The position numbers and the translations under genes were made by a program. Of a stretch of DNA of 64,000 nt, positions 16,282 to 25,498 are shown piece after piece. Positions within the stretch are counted from its first letter, which is position 1; every line of letters starts with the position of its first letter. The stretch comes from CAG-217 sp963605415 (lineage in GTDB: Bacteria; Bacillota; Clostridia; Oscillospirales; Acutalibacteraceae): positions 1 through 64,000 of the forward strand of contig CAVCUL010000007.1 of the NCBI GenBank assembly GCA_963605415.1, in the 5' to 3' direction. The notes under the pieces were generated by a model. It searched no databases. It was not told the origin of the DNA and was given only the letters and a program-made list of their open reading frames with translations.

Positions 16282-16305
16282 TCCCCGAGTATTCGGGGAT
16301 TTTTT
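16282..16305 (+). terminator. Intra-operon terminator/attenuator before uxaC
   Basis: TCCCCG pairs with CGGGGA around a 6-base loop, followed by six T. It lies between uxuB and uxaC and could give partial read-through or protect the upstream mRNA end. Confidence 0.6.
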
Positions 16306-16357
16306 GGGTGTGTGCACCCCTTTTGCGCAGACTATTTGTATAGAAAAGAGTGTTAAG

Positions 16358-17761
16358 ATGAAGCCTTTTATGGACCAGGACTTTTTGCTGGATACCCCCA
16401 CGGCCCGGCACCTGTACCACGACTACTGTGAGGCGCTGCCCATTTGTGACTACCACTGCCATTTAAGCCCTAAGGAGATCTACGAGAACGCCCAGCCTAC
16501 GGATATTTCCGCCCTGTGGCTGTCCGGCGATCATTATAAGTGGCGGGCTATGCGCTCCTGCGGTGTGGACGAGCGGTACTGCACCGGTGACGCCAGCCCC
16601 AGAGAGAAGTTCCAAAAATTCGCCTACACCCTGCAATACGCCATCGGCAACCCGCTGTATCACTGGGCGCATATTGAATTGCAGATGTATTTTGGCATTG
16701 ATACCCCCCTGTCTGCCGCCACGGCGGACGAGATCTACGACCGGGCCAATGCGGCTATGGCTGCCGGGGATTTTCGCCCCCGCACGCTGATTGAAAAGAG
16801 CAAGGTCAAGGTGCTGTGCACCACCGACGACCCGGCGGATGACCTGGCGTATCACAAGAAGATCGCTGCCCTGCCGGACTTTGACTGCAAGGTACTGCCT
16901 ACCTTCCGCCCGGACAAGGCGCTGAACATTCAGGCGCCGGACTTTGCGGACTATATGGCCACCCTGGCTGCCGCAGCGGGTATGGAAATTTATACGGTAG
17001 ACGATGTGATCGCCGCTTTGTGCAGCCGGGCAGAATACTTCCATTCTGTGGGCTGCCGGGTGTCTGACCAGGCCTTTGATGTGCCGCCCTACGCCCCCGC
17101 CGCACCGGAGCAGGTGCAGGCCGTTTTTGCCAAGGCACTGGCCGGGGAGCCGGTGACGGAGCAGGAGGCACAGATCTACAAGACCCCGGTGCTGCTGGCC
17201 CTGGGCAAAATGTACCACGATCTGCACTGGACCATGGAGCTGCATATCGGCGCCATGCGCAACAACAACAGCCGTATGTTCCGCGTCCTGGGGCCGGACA
17301 CCGGCTTTGACTCGGTAGACGACGGGCAGGTGGCACGGCCTTTGTCCCGCCTGCTGGACGCCATGGACAGCACGGACAGCCTGCCTAAGACCATTCTGTT
17401 TAACCTGAACGACAAGGACAACACGGTGCTGGCTACCATGCTGGGCAACTTCCAGTCCACGGAGGCGGCGTCTAAAATTCAGTTCGGCCCCGCCTGGTGG
17501 TTCCTGGACACGATGGACGGTATGACCGCCCAGCTGAAGAGCCTGGGCAACCTGGGCGTGCTGGGCAAGTTCGTAGGTATGGAGACGGACTCCCGCTCCT
17601 TTACCTCTTATGGTCGCCACGCCTACTTCCGCCGCATTCTTTGCGCCCTGATCGGCCGCTGGGTGGAGCAGGGCTGGTATGCCAACGACGACGCGGTGCT
17701 GAAAGAGATCGTACAGGGCATTAGCTACAACAACGCCATTGCCTACTTTGATTTTGCATAA
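16358..17761 (+). CDS. uxaC: Glucuronate isomerase UxaC
   Basis: 467 residues, the expected length. It isomerises glucuronate to fructuronate and galacturonate to tagaturonate (EC 5.3.1.12). Amidohydrolase-type metal motif DYHCHL near residue 29, WKAMR-like KWRAMRSCG, CTTDDPADDL, LHIGAMRNNN and the C-terminal DSRSF block are present. It follows a small terminator, so part of its transcription may be independent of uxuAB. An in-frame upstream extension overlaps the hairpin and is rejected. Confidence 0.96.
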   Translation: MKPFMDQDFLLDTPTARHLYHDYCEALPICDYHCHLSPKEIYENAQPTDISALWLSGDHYKWRAMRSCGVDERYCTGDASPREKFQKFAYTLQYAIGNPLYHWAHIELQMYFGIDTPLSAATADEIYDRANAAMAAGDFRPRTLIEKSKVKVLCTTDDPADDLAYHKKIAALPDFDCKVLPTFRPDKALNIQAPDFADYMATLAAAAGMEIYTVDDVIAALCSRAEYFHSVGCRVSDQAFDVPPYAPAAPEQVQAVFAKALAGEPVTEQEAQIYKTPVLLALGKMYHDLHWTMELHIGAMRNNNSRMFRVLGPDTGFDSVDDGQVARPLSRLLDAMDSTDSLPKTILFNLNDKDNTVLATMLGNFQSTEAASKIQFGPAWWFLDTMDGMTAQLKSLGNLGVLGKFVGMETDSRSFTSYGRHAYFRRILCALIGRWVEQGWYANDDAVLKEIVQGISYNNAIAYFDFA

Positions 17762-17773
17762 GGAGAGATAAAG

Positions 17774-18871
17774 ATGGATTTGAAATTGAGACCCAAGGAA
17801 GAATGTAAGTTTGATGAGATTTCTCTGGGTGAGATCATGCTGCGCCTGGACCCGGGCGAGGGGCGAATCAAGACCTCCCGCACCTTCCGCGCCTGGGAGG
17901 GCGGCGGCGAGTATAATGTGGCCCGCGGGCTGCGCCGCTGCTTTGGTATGCGCACCGGTGTGGTCACCGCCTTTGCAGAGAACGAGGTGGGCTACCTGCT
18001 GGAGGACCTGATCCTCCAGGGCGGGGTAGATACCTCCCTGATCCGCTGGGTGCCCTTTGACGGCATTGGCCGCAGCGTGCGCAACGGACTGAACTTTGTG
18101 GAGCGGGGCTACGGTATTCGTGGCGCTGTCAGCACCTCTGACCGTGGCAACACCGCCATTTCTCAGCTGAAGCCCGGCGATGTGGACTGGGACTATATCT
18201 TTGGCACCCTGGGCGTGCGCTGGCTGCACACCGGCGGTATTTACGCTGCTTTGTCGGAGAATTCCGCTGCCGTGGTGCTGGAGGCGGTAAAGGCTGCCAA
18301 GAAGTACGGCACCGTGGTATCTTATGATCTGAACTACCGTGCCTCTCTGTGGAAGGGCATTGGCGGCCAGGAAAAGGCCCGGGAAGTGAACAAGGAGATT
18401 GCCAAGTACATTGATGTGATGATCGGCAATGAGGAGGACTTTACCGCTTGCCTTGGCCTGGAGGTCGAGGGCAACGACAAGGACCTGAAGAGCCTGAATA
18501 TGGACGGCTATTATAAGATGATCGAAGCCGCCACCAAGGCGTACCCCAACTTTAAGGTGATCGCCACCACCCTGCGTACCGTAAAGACCGCTACGGTCAA
18601 TGACTGGAAAGCCATTTGCTGGGCAGACGGTCAGATCTACAAGTCCATGGAGTTCCCGGGACTGGAAATTCTCGATCGTGTCGGCGGCGGCGACAGCTTT
18701 GCCTCCGGCCTGATCTATGGCCTGATGACCTTTGGCGACGCCCAGCAGGCAGTGAACTACGGCGTGGTCCACGGTGCACTGGCGATGACCACCCCCGGCG
18801 ATACCAGTATGGCATCCCTCAAAGAGGTGGAGGCTAAAGTGCACGGCGCAGGCGCACGCGTGCAGAGATAA
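17774..18871 (+). CDS. kdgK: 2-keto-3-deoxygluconate kinase (PfkB family)
   Basis: 365 residues. It phosphorylates KDG to KDPG. PfkB features seen: GGGEYNVARGL near the N-terminus, the RVGGGDSFASG catalytic/anion-hole motif near residue 302 and a late Asn/Gly-rich nucleotide region. Its place between uxaC and eda fixes the substrate. GGAGAG precedes the ATG. The last nine codons (HGAGARVQR) are repeated, with only synonymous changes, 182 bp downstream. Confidence 0.93.
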   Translation: MDLKLRPKEECKFDEISLGEIMLRLDPGEGRIKTSRTFRAWEGGGEYNVARGLRRCFGMRTGVVTAFAENEVGYLLEDLILQGGVDTSLIRWVPFDGIGRSVRNGLNFVERGYGIRGAVSTSDRGNTAISQLKPGDVDWDYIFGTLGVRWLHTGGIYAALSENSAAVVLEAVKAAKKYGTVVSYDLNYRASLWKGIGGQEKAREVNKEIAKYIDVMIGNEEDFTACLGLEVEGNDKDLKSLNMDGYYKMIEAATKAYPNFKVIATTLRTVKTATVNDWKAICWADGQIYKSMEFPGLEILDRVGGGDSFASGLIYGLMTFGDAQQAVNYGVVHGALAMTTPGDTSMASLKEVEAKVHGAGARVQR

Positions 18872-18913
18872 ATCACGATAATTTACCGGCGAGCAGCGCT
18901 CTTTGAGGGATGC
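18842..18913 (+). repeat. 72-bp direct repeat, copy 1 (end of kdgK and its 3' flank)
   Basis: Matches 19024-19095 at 66 of 72 positions by my count. It covers the last nine codons, stop codon and about 42 bp of flank. Confidence 0.9.
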
Positions 18914-19023
18914 ACGAGTGTCCAAATCTGCAAGGCAGATTTGGTAGCAAGGCTCCGGGGGAGCCTTGCGCAACTGAGTGGGTGTATTGCCTGACCGCAA
19001 AAGCAGCGTGACCGTCCGTAGGT
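18914..19023. repeat. Palindromic element inside the kdgK-eda spacer
   Basis: A hairpin CCAAATCTGC/GCAGATTTGG (about 18920-18942) and a second AAGGCTCC/GGAGCCTT (about 18950-18969) have the same two-hairpin design as the elements beside tRNA-Asn and tRNA-fMet, though without a T-arm copy. Confidence 0.6.
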
Positions 19024-19095
19024 CACGGCGCAGGTGCCAGAGTGCAGAGATAAATCACGATAATTTACCGGCGAGCAGCGCGCTTTGCGGGATGC
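19024..19095 (+). pseudogene. Remnant of the 3' end of a second kdgK-like gene
   Basis: Nine codons plus stop encode HGAGARVQR exactly as at the end of kdgK, while three of the codons differ silently (Gly, Ala, Arg). The untranslated flank after the stop is also conserved. Synonymous-only change in the coding part suggests that it once ended a functional paralog, now deleted apart from its tail, rather than a fresh copying error. Confidence 0.6.
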
Positions 19096-19157
19096 CGCCG
19101 AAAGGGTTATCACATAAAGGTAAAAAATAAGCCCCCGGCGGGCTTTGGAGGTATTGT

Positions 19158-19799
19158 ATGTCTAAAGAAGCAGTTTTGAACAAAATTAAAGATGTGGGGA
19201 TCGTGGCTGTGATCCGGGCGGAGTCTGTGGAGCAGGCTGCCAAGATCACAGACGCTTGCGTGGCCGGTGGCGTGACCACCGTGGAGCTGTGTTTTACTGT
19301 GCCCAATGCGGACCAACTGATCTCCCAGATGGTGAAGAAGTATGAGGGCACGGATGTGACCATCGGCGCCGGTACGGTGCTGGATCCGGCCACTGCCCGG
19401 ATCGCCATTCTCAATGGCGCCCAGTACATTGTGTCGCCCCACTTTGACCCGGAGATCATCGCCGTGTGCAACATTTATGATGTGCCGGCTATGGCAGGCG
19501 TGGGCACGGCCACAGAGGCCATTGCCGCTATGCGCTGCGGCGCCAGCGTGCTGAAGGTGTTCCCCGGCGATGTGCTTGGTCCCAAGTTCATTAAGTCCCT
19601 GCGCGGCCCGGTGCCCTATGCCCAGTGTATGCCCTCCGGCGGCGTAGATGTGGACAATGTGGCGGACTGGATCAAGGCAGGCGCCATTGCCGTTGGTGCC
19701 GGTTCTTCCCTGACCGCCGGTGCCAAGACCGGGGATTATGCCAAGATCACCGAGACCGGCAAGAAGTTCATTGAGAACATCAAAAAAGCCAGAGCGTAA
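19158..19799 (+). CDS. eda: KDPG/KHG aldolase Eda
   Basis: 213 residues, full length for the class I aldolase. It splits KDPG into pyruvate and glyceraldehyde-3-phosphate. The catalytic residues are in VVELCFTVPNA-like TVELCFTVPNA (Glu), and the Schiff-base Lys is in SVLKVFPGD, followed by PSGGVD. GGAGG lies seven bases before the ATG. It closes the glucuronate pathway of this operon, and a strong terminator follows. Confidence 0.95.
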   Translation: MSKEAVLNKIKDVGIVAVIRAESVEQAAKITDACVAGGVTTVELCFTVPNADQLISQMVKKYEGTDVTIGAGTVLDPATARIAILNGAQYIVSPHFDPEIIAVCNIYDVPAMAGVGTATEAIAAMRCGASVLKVFPGDVLGPKFIKSLRGPVPYAQCMPSGGVDVDNVADWIKAGAIAVGAGSSLTAGAKTGDYAKITETGKKFIENIKKARA

Positions 19800-19820
19800 G
19801 CTATAGATAACAAAAAATAT

Positions 19821-19864
19821 CCCCGACTGCGTACCAAACCGTACACAGTCGGGGGCTTTTTTTG
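19821..19864 (+). terminator. Terminator of the uronate operon
   Basis: CCCCGACTG (19821-19829) pairs with CAGTCGGGG (19846-19854). A G/C pair and a run of seven T follow. Confidence 0.9.
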
Positions 19865-19976
19865 TAGGGGCCGATGCCTACATCGGCCCGTTTAATCCCT
19901 CAGTCAGCTGCGCTGACAGCTCCCTTTACAAGGGAGCCAAAAAGGGCGATCGTAGGGGCGGCAATCTGCCGCCCGC
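19864..19976. repeat. GTAG-headed palindromes and a CTCCCTTTACAAGGGAG element
   Basis: Two plus-strand GTAG palindromes (19864-19890, GGCCGATG type; 19952-19975, GGCGGC type) flank a different element at about 19896-19938 made of CAGTCAGC/GCTGACAG and GCTCCC-TTTACA-AGGGAGC. No gene seen. Confidence 0.75.
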
Positions 19977-19995
19977 ATTTGCTTTTGATAGAACC

Positions 19996-21738
19996 TTATT
20001 TCTTCCGCACCAGGGTCACGCAAAAGTCGTTATAATTCTTCACGGTGTATTCTTGCTGTCGGGTCTTATCCAGCTGGGGCACGGTGCCAAAGAAAATGTA
20101 GCAGTCCCCGGTCAGGTCGCAGTTTTCCTCCACCTGCACATAGCGCCAGCTGCCGTCCTTGGTCACCGGGCGCAGGCGGGGCGCCACATCCGGGTTACCG
20201 GCGCTCAACCCGCCGCGGGCGCGCAGCTCCGGCTCCAGCGGGGCCATTTGGTCGATCTTGTCGTCCGCATAAAAGCGCAGGAACACGCTCTCCCGCTCTC
20301 TAAAGTACGGGTCCGTGCTGTCCACCAGCAGGATCTCGCTGCTGCCGCTTTCTCTGGCGGCGGTCAGCGCCTGTTCAAAGCTCTTGCCGTACAGGGCGCT
20401 GTTGTGGGTGGCAAAGTTGCCAAAGGCAAAGCCGGTGAGCGCCAGGGACACCACCGCCAGCCCGGCCAGCACCCGGGGCACCGCCGGGGAGGAAAAGCTC
20501 TCCAGCAGCCAGCACACCCCAAAGGCGGCCAAAATATGCAGCAGCGGGTAAAAGGCTGCGTAGCGGTACATGGCGTTAGAGGCGTAGCTGACCACAATGG
20601 CGTACACTAAAAAGGTGCCCAGCAGGCTGCCGATCACCACACGGGCGGTGGTGGTTTTGGCAAAGTCTGTGGCGGCCTTGCGGTGCTTCTTGGGCCACAG
20701 GAACAGCAGCAGCCCCGCCAGCGCCAGCAGCCCCGCCACCGTGTGGCCAAAGGGGTAGTTGCTCACATTGCCGCTGAGGGTGGGATAGCGGGCGCTTTGG
20801 AGCAGCATTAAGTCCGGCACCAAAATATTGTATATCACGCCCCCCAGGTTGGAGAATGCCTTTTGCAGGACAGCCCCGGCAGAGCCAGCCGCACCAAAGA
20901 TGGTGGTGCTGCTGCCTCTGGCGTAGCTGTCCATAGCCGTAATGGACAGCCCCAGGAAATTGCAGTCCTTCAGCAGGCCCGCCTGCACCAGACCCAGTAG
21001 CAGGAACGGCAGGGCGCACACAGTCAGTACGGCCACGGACCACAGGGCGTAGCGGAATTTCATTTTCTTTTTGATCAGCAGCGCCAGGTACAGGATCACC
21101 AGCAGCACCGGGATCAGAATGGCTGCCGCCATATAGGCGTACAGCCCCAGGGCAAAGCAGGCCATGGACAGGGTGTAAAACAGCAGCCGTGCCTTGGGCT
21201 TTTCCACCGCGTGCACCAAAAAGTACAGGGCAAACAGCAGCACAAAGGGCAGGTAGGCGCAGTCCAGGGTCCAGGCGGACTGATACAGCCGCCAAGGCTC
21301 CATCACCGCCAGCAGCAAAACGGTGTTTTGCACCGTGTACTGCCCGGGGAACAGCAGCCGCACCAGCCCCTTTAGGGCAAACAGACTGGCAAAGCCGGTC
21401 AGCGCCAGGGGCAGCCGAATGATCCAGATTTGATTGCCAAACAGGCGGATAAATACTGCCGCCAGGTAGGTAGCCAGGGAGGACTGGCCGCCGTACAGCC
21501 AGGTGTCAAAATATACCGGCATACGCTGGCCGAAAATGTCTGTACCCTCCCGGGCCAGGCTGCGGGCGTTGAGCACCAGCATGGCCTCGTCCACATGCAC
21601 ATCGCCGTTGATCAGGTAGAGGATAAAAAAGAGGACCTGCAACACGGCGCCCAGCAGGATCAGCCTATTGGCTGTGCCGGGCGCAGACAGTGCGCGGGTC
21701 AACGCCCCCTTGCGGGGGGCAGAAGAAGCGGTTTGCAT
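19996..21738 (-). CDS. GT-C type membrane glycosyltransferase-like protein (GT39/PMT fold)
   Basis: 580 residues with about 11 hydrophobic segments. The first external loop carries acidic residues in the pattern VHVDEAML (about residues 47-54), the place of the catalytic/metal acidic pair in lipid-phosphate-sugar dependent glycosyltransferases. The C-terminal ~150 residues are soluble. It may transfer a sugar from a polyprenyl-phosphate donor to a cell-wall or protein acceptor outside the membrane; the substrate is unknown. It starts 13 bp after the yfbR stop, so it is the last gene of the hisS-aspS-yfbR transcript. Confidence 0.75.
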   Translation of the reverse strand: MQTASSAPRKGALTRALSAPGTANRLILLGAVLQVLFFILYLINGDVHVDEAMLVLNARSLAREGTDIFGQRMPVYFDTWLYGGQSSLATYLAAVFIRLFGNQIWIIRLPLALTGFASLFALKGLVRLLFPGQYTVQNTVLLLAVMEPWRLYQSAWTLDCAYLPFVLLFALYFLVHAVEKPKARLLFYTLSMACFALGLYAYMAAAILIPVLLVILYLALLIKKKMKFRYALWSVAVLTVCALPFLLLGLVQAGLLKDCNFLGLSITAMDSYARGSSTTIFGAAGSAGAVLQKAFSNLGGVIYNILVPDLMLLQSARYPTLSGNVSNYPFGHTVAGLLALAGLLLFLWPKKHRKAATDFAKTTTARVVIGSLLGTFLVYAIVVSYASNAMYRYAAFYPLLHILAAFGVCWLLESFSSPAVPRVLAGLAVVSLALTGFAFGNFATHNSALYGKSFEQALTAARESGSSEILLVDSTDPYFRERESVFLRFYADDKIDQMAPLEPELRARGGLSAGNPDVAPRLRPVTKDGSWRYVQVEENCDLTGDCYIFFGTVPQLDKTRQQEYTVKNYNDFCVTLVRKK

Positions 21739-21751
21739 AAGCGTTCGTTCC

Positions 21752-22339
21752 TTAGGATTTGGTGTGTTCGTCCAGGGTCAGGTAGTAGGCGGGCAGGAAT
21801 TCCTCTCGGAAGTAGGCCACCTCCGGCAGGTCAATGGCCGCCACCTTGGTCTCCTGGGCACGCAGGGCCATCTCAAACTCTCGATTGCCCATACGGTCCT
21901 CCTCAATGCACTTGATCAGCGCACTGATCTTGTCTGCCGCCTTGACCAGCTTCCACAGTTCCCTGTCCGCCGGATCGGCGTGGAAGCAGGGGTCGTAGTC
22001 TGCCCGGAATTCCTCCGGCAGCATAGCCAGCAGACGGTCACCGGCCGTGGCCTCGATCTCTTTATAGGCACGGCGAATGGTGTCGTTATAATACTTTACC
22101 GGGGTGGGCATATCGCCGGTGATCACCTCGGTGGTGTCGTGGTACAGGGCCAGCAGAGCGCACCGCTCCGCGTTGTAGCTGCGGCCGAATTTCTTATTGC
22201 CGATCAGCGCCAGCGCGTGGGCGATCACCGCTACGGTGTGGGAGTGCTCGGCAATGTTCTCCTTGCCGGTATTGTTCATCAGCGCCCAGCGGTCAATGAG
22301 CTTCATGCGCTCCACCATGGCAAAGAAGTTGCTGCTCAT
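21752..22339 (-). CDS. yfbR: HD-domain 5'-deoxynucleotidase, YfbR family
   Basis: 195 residues. The HD metal site is visible as His in ENIAEHSHTV, HD in LYHDTTEV and Asp in KAADKISA, with the YfbR-specific GDMPTPVKY block. It dephosphorylates deoxynucleoside monophosphates. Its ATG overlaps the stop of aspS (ATGA), giving translational coupling. Co-transcription with tRNA synthetases suggests a housekeeping role. Confidence 0.93.
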   Translation of the reverse strand: MSSNFFAMVERMKLIDRWALMNNTGKENIAEHSHTVAVIAHALALIGNKKFGRSYNAERCALLALYHDTTEVITGDMPTPVKYYNDTIRRAYKEIEATAGDRLLAMLPEEFRADYDPCFHADPADRELWKLVKAADKISALIKCIEEDRMGNREFEMALRAQETKVAAIDLPEVAYFREEFLPAYYLTLDEHTKS

Positions 22340-24117
22340 GCGTCCGCCTCCGGTAGGGGCATACCCAGCTCCTCCAGCTGTACCGCGTCGATCTCTGCCG
22401 GGCAGCCGCTCATCAGTTCGCTGGCGTTCTGCACCTTGGGGAATGCGGTCACATCCCGCAGGGAGTCTGCACCGCAGATGAGCATGGCCAGTCGATCCAG
22501 CCCAATGCCCATACCGCCGTGGGGAGGTGCGGCGTATTGATAGGCCTCTACCAGGAAGCCGAATTTGGCGTCGATCTCCTCCTTGCTCAGCCCCAGCAGT
22601 TCAAACATTTTGTTTTGCAGCTGGCAGTCGGTGATACGCATGGAGCCGGAGGACAGCTCAATGCCGTTCAGCACCAGGTCAAAGGCCTTGGCACGCACCC
22701 GGGCCTTGTCCGTATCCAGGTAGGGCAGGCACTCCTCCATCGGCATGGTGAAGGGGTGGTGCATGGCGATCCACTCGCCGGTCTCCTCGTCCTGCTCAAA
22801 GAAGGGCATTTCCGTGATCCACAGGAAGTTCCATTTGTCTTTGGGAATGATGTCCAGCTCCTTGGCCACCATCAGGCGCAGGGCGCCCAGGATGGGCAGC
22901 GTCTTGGAGGTTTTGTCGGAGATGATAAAGACGCAGTCGCCTTTTTCCGCACCCAGCCGGGTGAGCAGGGCGTCCAGTTCGCCCTCTTTTAAGAATTTGT
23001 TAAAGGAGCAGGTGGGGGTCTCGTCGGCCCAGCGCACATAGGCCAGGCCACCGGCGCCGATCCCGCGGGCGTGCTCCGTTAATTTGTCGATCTTCTTGCG
23101 GGTGTACGCAGCGGCAGCGTTCTTTGCTACAATGCAGCGCACGGTGCCACCGGCGGCAATGGCGTTTTGGAACACCACAAAGTCCGTGCCCTTGGCCCAG
23201 TCGGTAATGTCCTCAATGCACATATCAAACCGGGTGTCTGGCTTGTCGGAGCCGTAGCGGGCCATAGCGTTTGCATAGGTCATGCGGGGCAGGGGGGCGG
23301 CAATGGCCACGCCCACGGTCTGGGCCATCAGGGTCTGAATAAAGCCCTCGGCCATCTGCATAATGTCCTCGCAGTCCACAAAGCTCATTTCCAGGTCGAT
23401 CTGGGTAAACTCCGGCTGCCGGTCGGCGCGCAGGTCCTCATCTCTAAAGCAGCGGGCCAGCTGAATATAACGGTCCAGCCCGGCGATCATGCACAGCTGC
23501 TTGTAGATTTGGGGGCTTTGGGGCAGGGCATAGAACTTGCCCTTGTGTACCCGGGACGGCACCACATAGTCACGGGCGCCCTCCGGGGTGGATTTGATCA
23601 GCATGGGGGTCTCGATCTCTACAAAATCGTGGCCGTAGAAGTATTCCCGGGCGATCTTGGCGATCTTGTGGCGCATGAGCAGGTTCTTGGTGAGCCGCTC
23701 GTTGCGCAGGTGCAGGTAGCGGTATTTCAGCGTGGTCTCGTCGCCCACTTTATCCGCATTGGCGATCTCAAAGGGCGGGGTCTGCGCCTTGGAAAGCACA
23801 CGCAGGTCCGTGACGGCCAGCTCGATCTCACCGGTTTTCAGCTCTTTGTTGACGCTCTCCCGCTTTTGCAGGGTGCCGGTGGCAGCCAGCACATACTCGC
23901 TGCGCACGCTCTGTGCCTTGGCAAAGATCTCTCGATCGGTGGCGTCGTTAAAGCTCAGCTGTAAAATGCCGGTGCGGTCCCGCAGGTCAATAAAGATCAG
24001 GTTGCCCAGGTCCCGCTGGCGCTGTGCCCAGCCGTAAACGGTCACTTCCTGCCCGATCTGGGCGGTGGTGAAGTTGCCGCAGTAGTCTGTTCGTTTCATT
24101 CCCGTTAAAGTATCCAT
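22336..24117 (-). CDS. aspS: Aspartate--tRNA ligase AspRS
   Basis: 593 residues, the bacterial type with the N-terminal OB anticodon-binding domain (GWAQRQRDLGNLIFIDLRD near residue 30) and an inserted GAD domain in the middle. Class II motif 2 FRDEDLRADRQPEFTQID and motif 3 with GIGLDRLAM are present. The start overlaps the hisS stop by one base (TAATG). No T-box leader was found upstream of the hisS-aspS pair. Confidence 0.97.
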   Translation of the reverse strand: MDTLTGMKRTDYCGNFTTAQIGQEVTVYGWAQRQRDLGNLIFIDLRDRTGILQLSFNDATDREIFAKAQSVRSEYVLAATGTLQKRESVNKELKTGEIELAVTDLRVLSKAQTPPFEIANADKVGDETTLKYRYLHLRNERLTKNLLMRHKIAKIAREYFYGHDFVEIETPMLIKSTPEGARDYVVPSRVHKGKFYALPQSPQIYKQLCMIAGLDRYIQLARCFRDEDLRADRQPEFTQIDLEMSFVDCEDIMQMAEGFIQTLMAQTVGVAIAAPLPRMTYANAMARYGSDKPDTRFDMCIEDITDWAKGTDFVVFQNAIAAGGTVRCIVAKNAAAAYTRKKIDKLTEHARGIGAGGLAYVRWADETPTCSFNKFLKEGELDALLTRLGAEKGDCVFIISDKTSKTLPILGALRLMVAKELDIIPKDKWNFLWITEMPFFEQDEETGEWIAMHHPFTMPMEECLPYLDTDKARVRAKAFDLVLNGIELSSGSMRITDCQLQNKMFELLGLSKEEIDAKFGFLVEAYQYAAPPHGGMGIGLDRLAMLICGADSLRDVTAFPKVQNASELMSGCPAEIDAVQLEELGMPLPEADA

Positions 24118-25463
24118 TATTCCGTTTCTCCTGTTTGAAAAAGGCTTGTAAAGTCAAAGGCTTCGCCGTTGATCTCTAAATCCGCCAGCTGCGCCTGCAT
24201 ACTGACGCTGTAAAATCCGTTGACAAAGGTGGACAGCGCCACTTCCGTCTCCTCCCCGGTGGCCATATCCTTTAGCTGCACCCGGTCGGTATCCACTTCA
24301 TTGTCGCCCAGCACCACAGTGTAGCGGGCGCCCAGCTTGTTGGCATATTTCATTTGGGCACGCAGGGAGCGCTGGTTCAGGTCCATCAGCACCGCAAAGC
24401 CCTCGCTGCGCATATCCCCGGCCAGCTCCAGCGCCTTGCCGGTGGCCTTGTCGCCCAAAGCGATGATAAACAGGTCTGCTTTTTCCGGCTCCGGGTAGGC
24501 GCAGCCCTGCGCTTCCATCAGCAGCTGCAGCCGCTCCAGTCCCAGGCCAAAGCCCAGGGAGGGGGTCTTTTGACCGCCCAGCTGGTCGATCAGGTCGTCG
24601 TAGCGCCCGCCGCCGCATACGGTGCCCTGGGCGCCGATGGAGTCGGACACAAATTCAAACACCGTTTTAGTATAATAGTCCAGCCCGCGGACAATGCGGG
24701 AGTTTACGGTGTAGTCGATGTTTTGCGCTTTTAAGTAAGACTGCACTTTCTCAAAGTGCTCCCGGCACTCGGCGCACAGGTAGTCGGTCACCGCCGGTGC
24801 GTCCTTGGCGATCTCCTGGCACACCGGGCTTTTGCAGTCCAGAATGCGCATGGGGTTGCGCTCCAGGCGGCCCTGGCAGGTGTCGCACAGCTCATCCTTG
24901 CGCGCGGCAAAGTAGCTGCGCAGCGCGTCATAATACTTGGCCCGGCAGGTGGGGCAGCCGATGGAGTTGATCTCCAGGCGCAGCCCGGTGACCCCCAGCT
25001 GGTTAAAGAACGCGGCAGCCAGAGCGATCAGCTCCGCGTCTGCCAGGGGGGACTGGGTGCCAAAGCACTCCACCCCGAACTGGTGGAACTCCCGCAGGCG
25101 GCCGGCCTGGGGCTTCTCGTACCGGTAGCAGCTGTCCAGGTAATAGACCTTTTGGGGCAGAGCCTCGTTGCACAGCCCGTTCTCCAGAAATGCCCGGGCA
25201 GCACCGGCCGTGCCCTCCGGGCGCAGGGTAATGGAGCGTCCGCCCTTGTCGTCAAAGGTGTACATTTCTTTTTGCACCACATCGGTGGTGTCGCCTACGC
25301 CCCGCTGGAACAGCTCCGTGTGCTCAAACACAGGGGTGCGGATCTCCTTGTAGCCAAAGTCGGCGGCCACTTCCCGGGCCGTGGCTTCAATATACTGGAT
25401 TTTATAGGCGTCCTGGGGCAGCACATCCTTGGTGCCCTTGATCGCTTTGGTAATTAGTGCCAT
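24117..25463 (-). CDS. hisS: Histidine--tRNA ligase HisRS
   Basis: 448 residues. Class II motif 1 KGTKDVLP at the start, motif 2 in YRYEKPQAGRLREFHQFG, histidine-specific blocks RGLDYYTKTVFE and GGGRYDDL, and a C-terminal anticodon-binding domain from about residue 330. A Cys-rich insertion (CRAKYYDAL...CDTCQGRLERNP...CAECREHF) between motifs 2 and 3 suggests a structural zinc site, seen in a subset of bacterial HisRS. It lies 63 bp after mgsA on the same strand, behind a small hairpin. Confidence 0.96.
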   Translation of the reverse strand: MALITKAIKGTKDVLPQDAYKIQYIEATAREVAADFGYKEIRTPVFEHTELFQRGVGDTTDVVQKEMYTFDDKGGRSITLRPEGTAGAARAFLENGLCNEALPQKVYYLDSCYRYEKPQAGRLREFHQFGVECFGTQSPLADAELIALAAAFFNQLGVTGLRLEINSIGCPTCRAKYYDALRSYFAARKDELCDTCQGRLERNPMRILDCKSPVCQEIAKDAPAVTDYLCAECREHFEKVQSYLKAQNIDYTVNSRIVRGLDYYTKTVFEFVSDSIGAQGTVCGGGRYDDLIDQLGGQKTPSLGFGLGLERLQLLMEAQGCAYPEPEKADLFIIALGDKATGKALELAGDMRSEGFAVLMDLNQRSLRAQMKYANKLGARYTVVLGDNEVDTDRVQLKDMATGEETEVALSTFVNGFYSVSMQAQLADLEINGEAFDFTSLFQTGETE

Positions 25464-25498
25464 AGTTCTTTTCTCCGTTGGTATAATATCAGCAAAAT

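Noticed and set aside
16463..19000. 845-codon open frame antisense to uxaC and kdgK
   Set aside because: High-GC third codon positions of real genes leave the antisense frame open. The sense genes are clear family members, and this frame has no ribosome site or recognisable domain.
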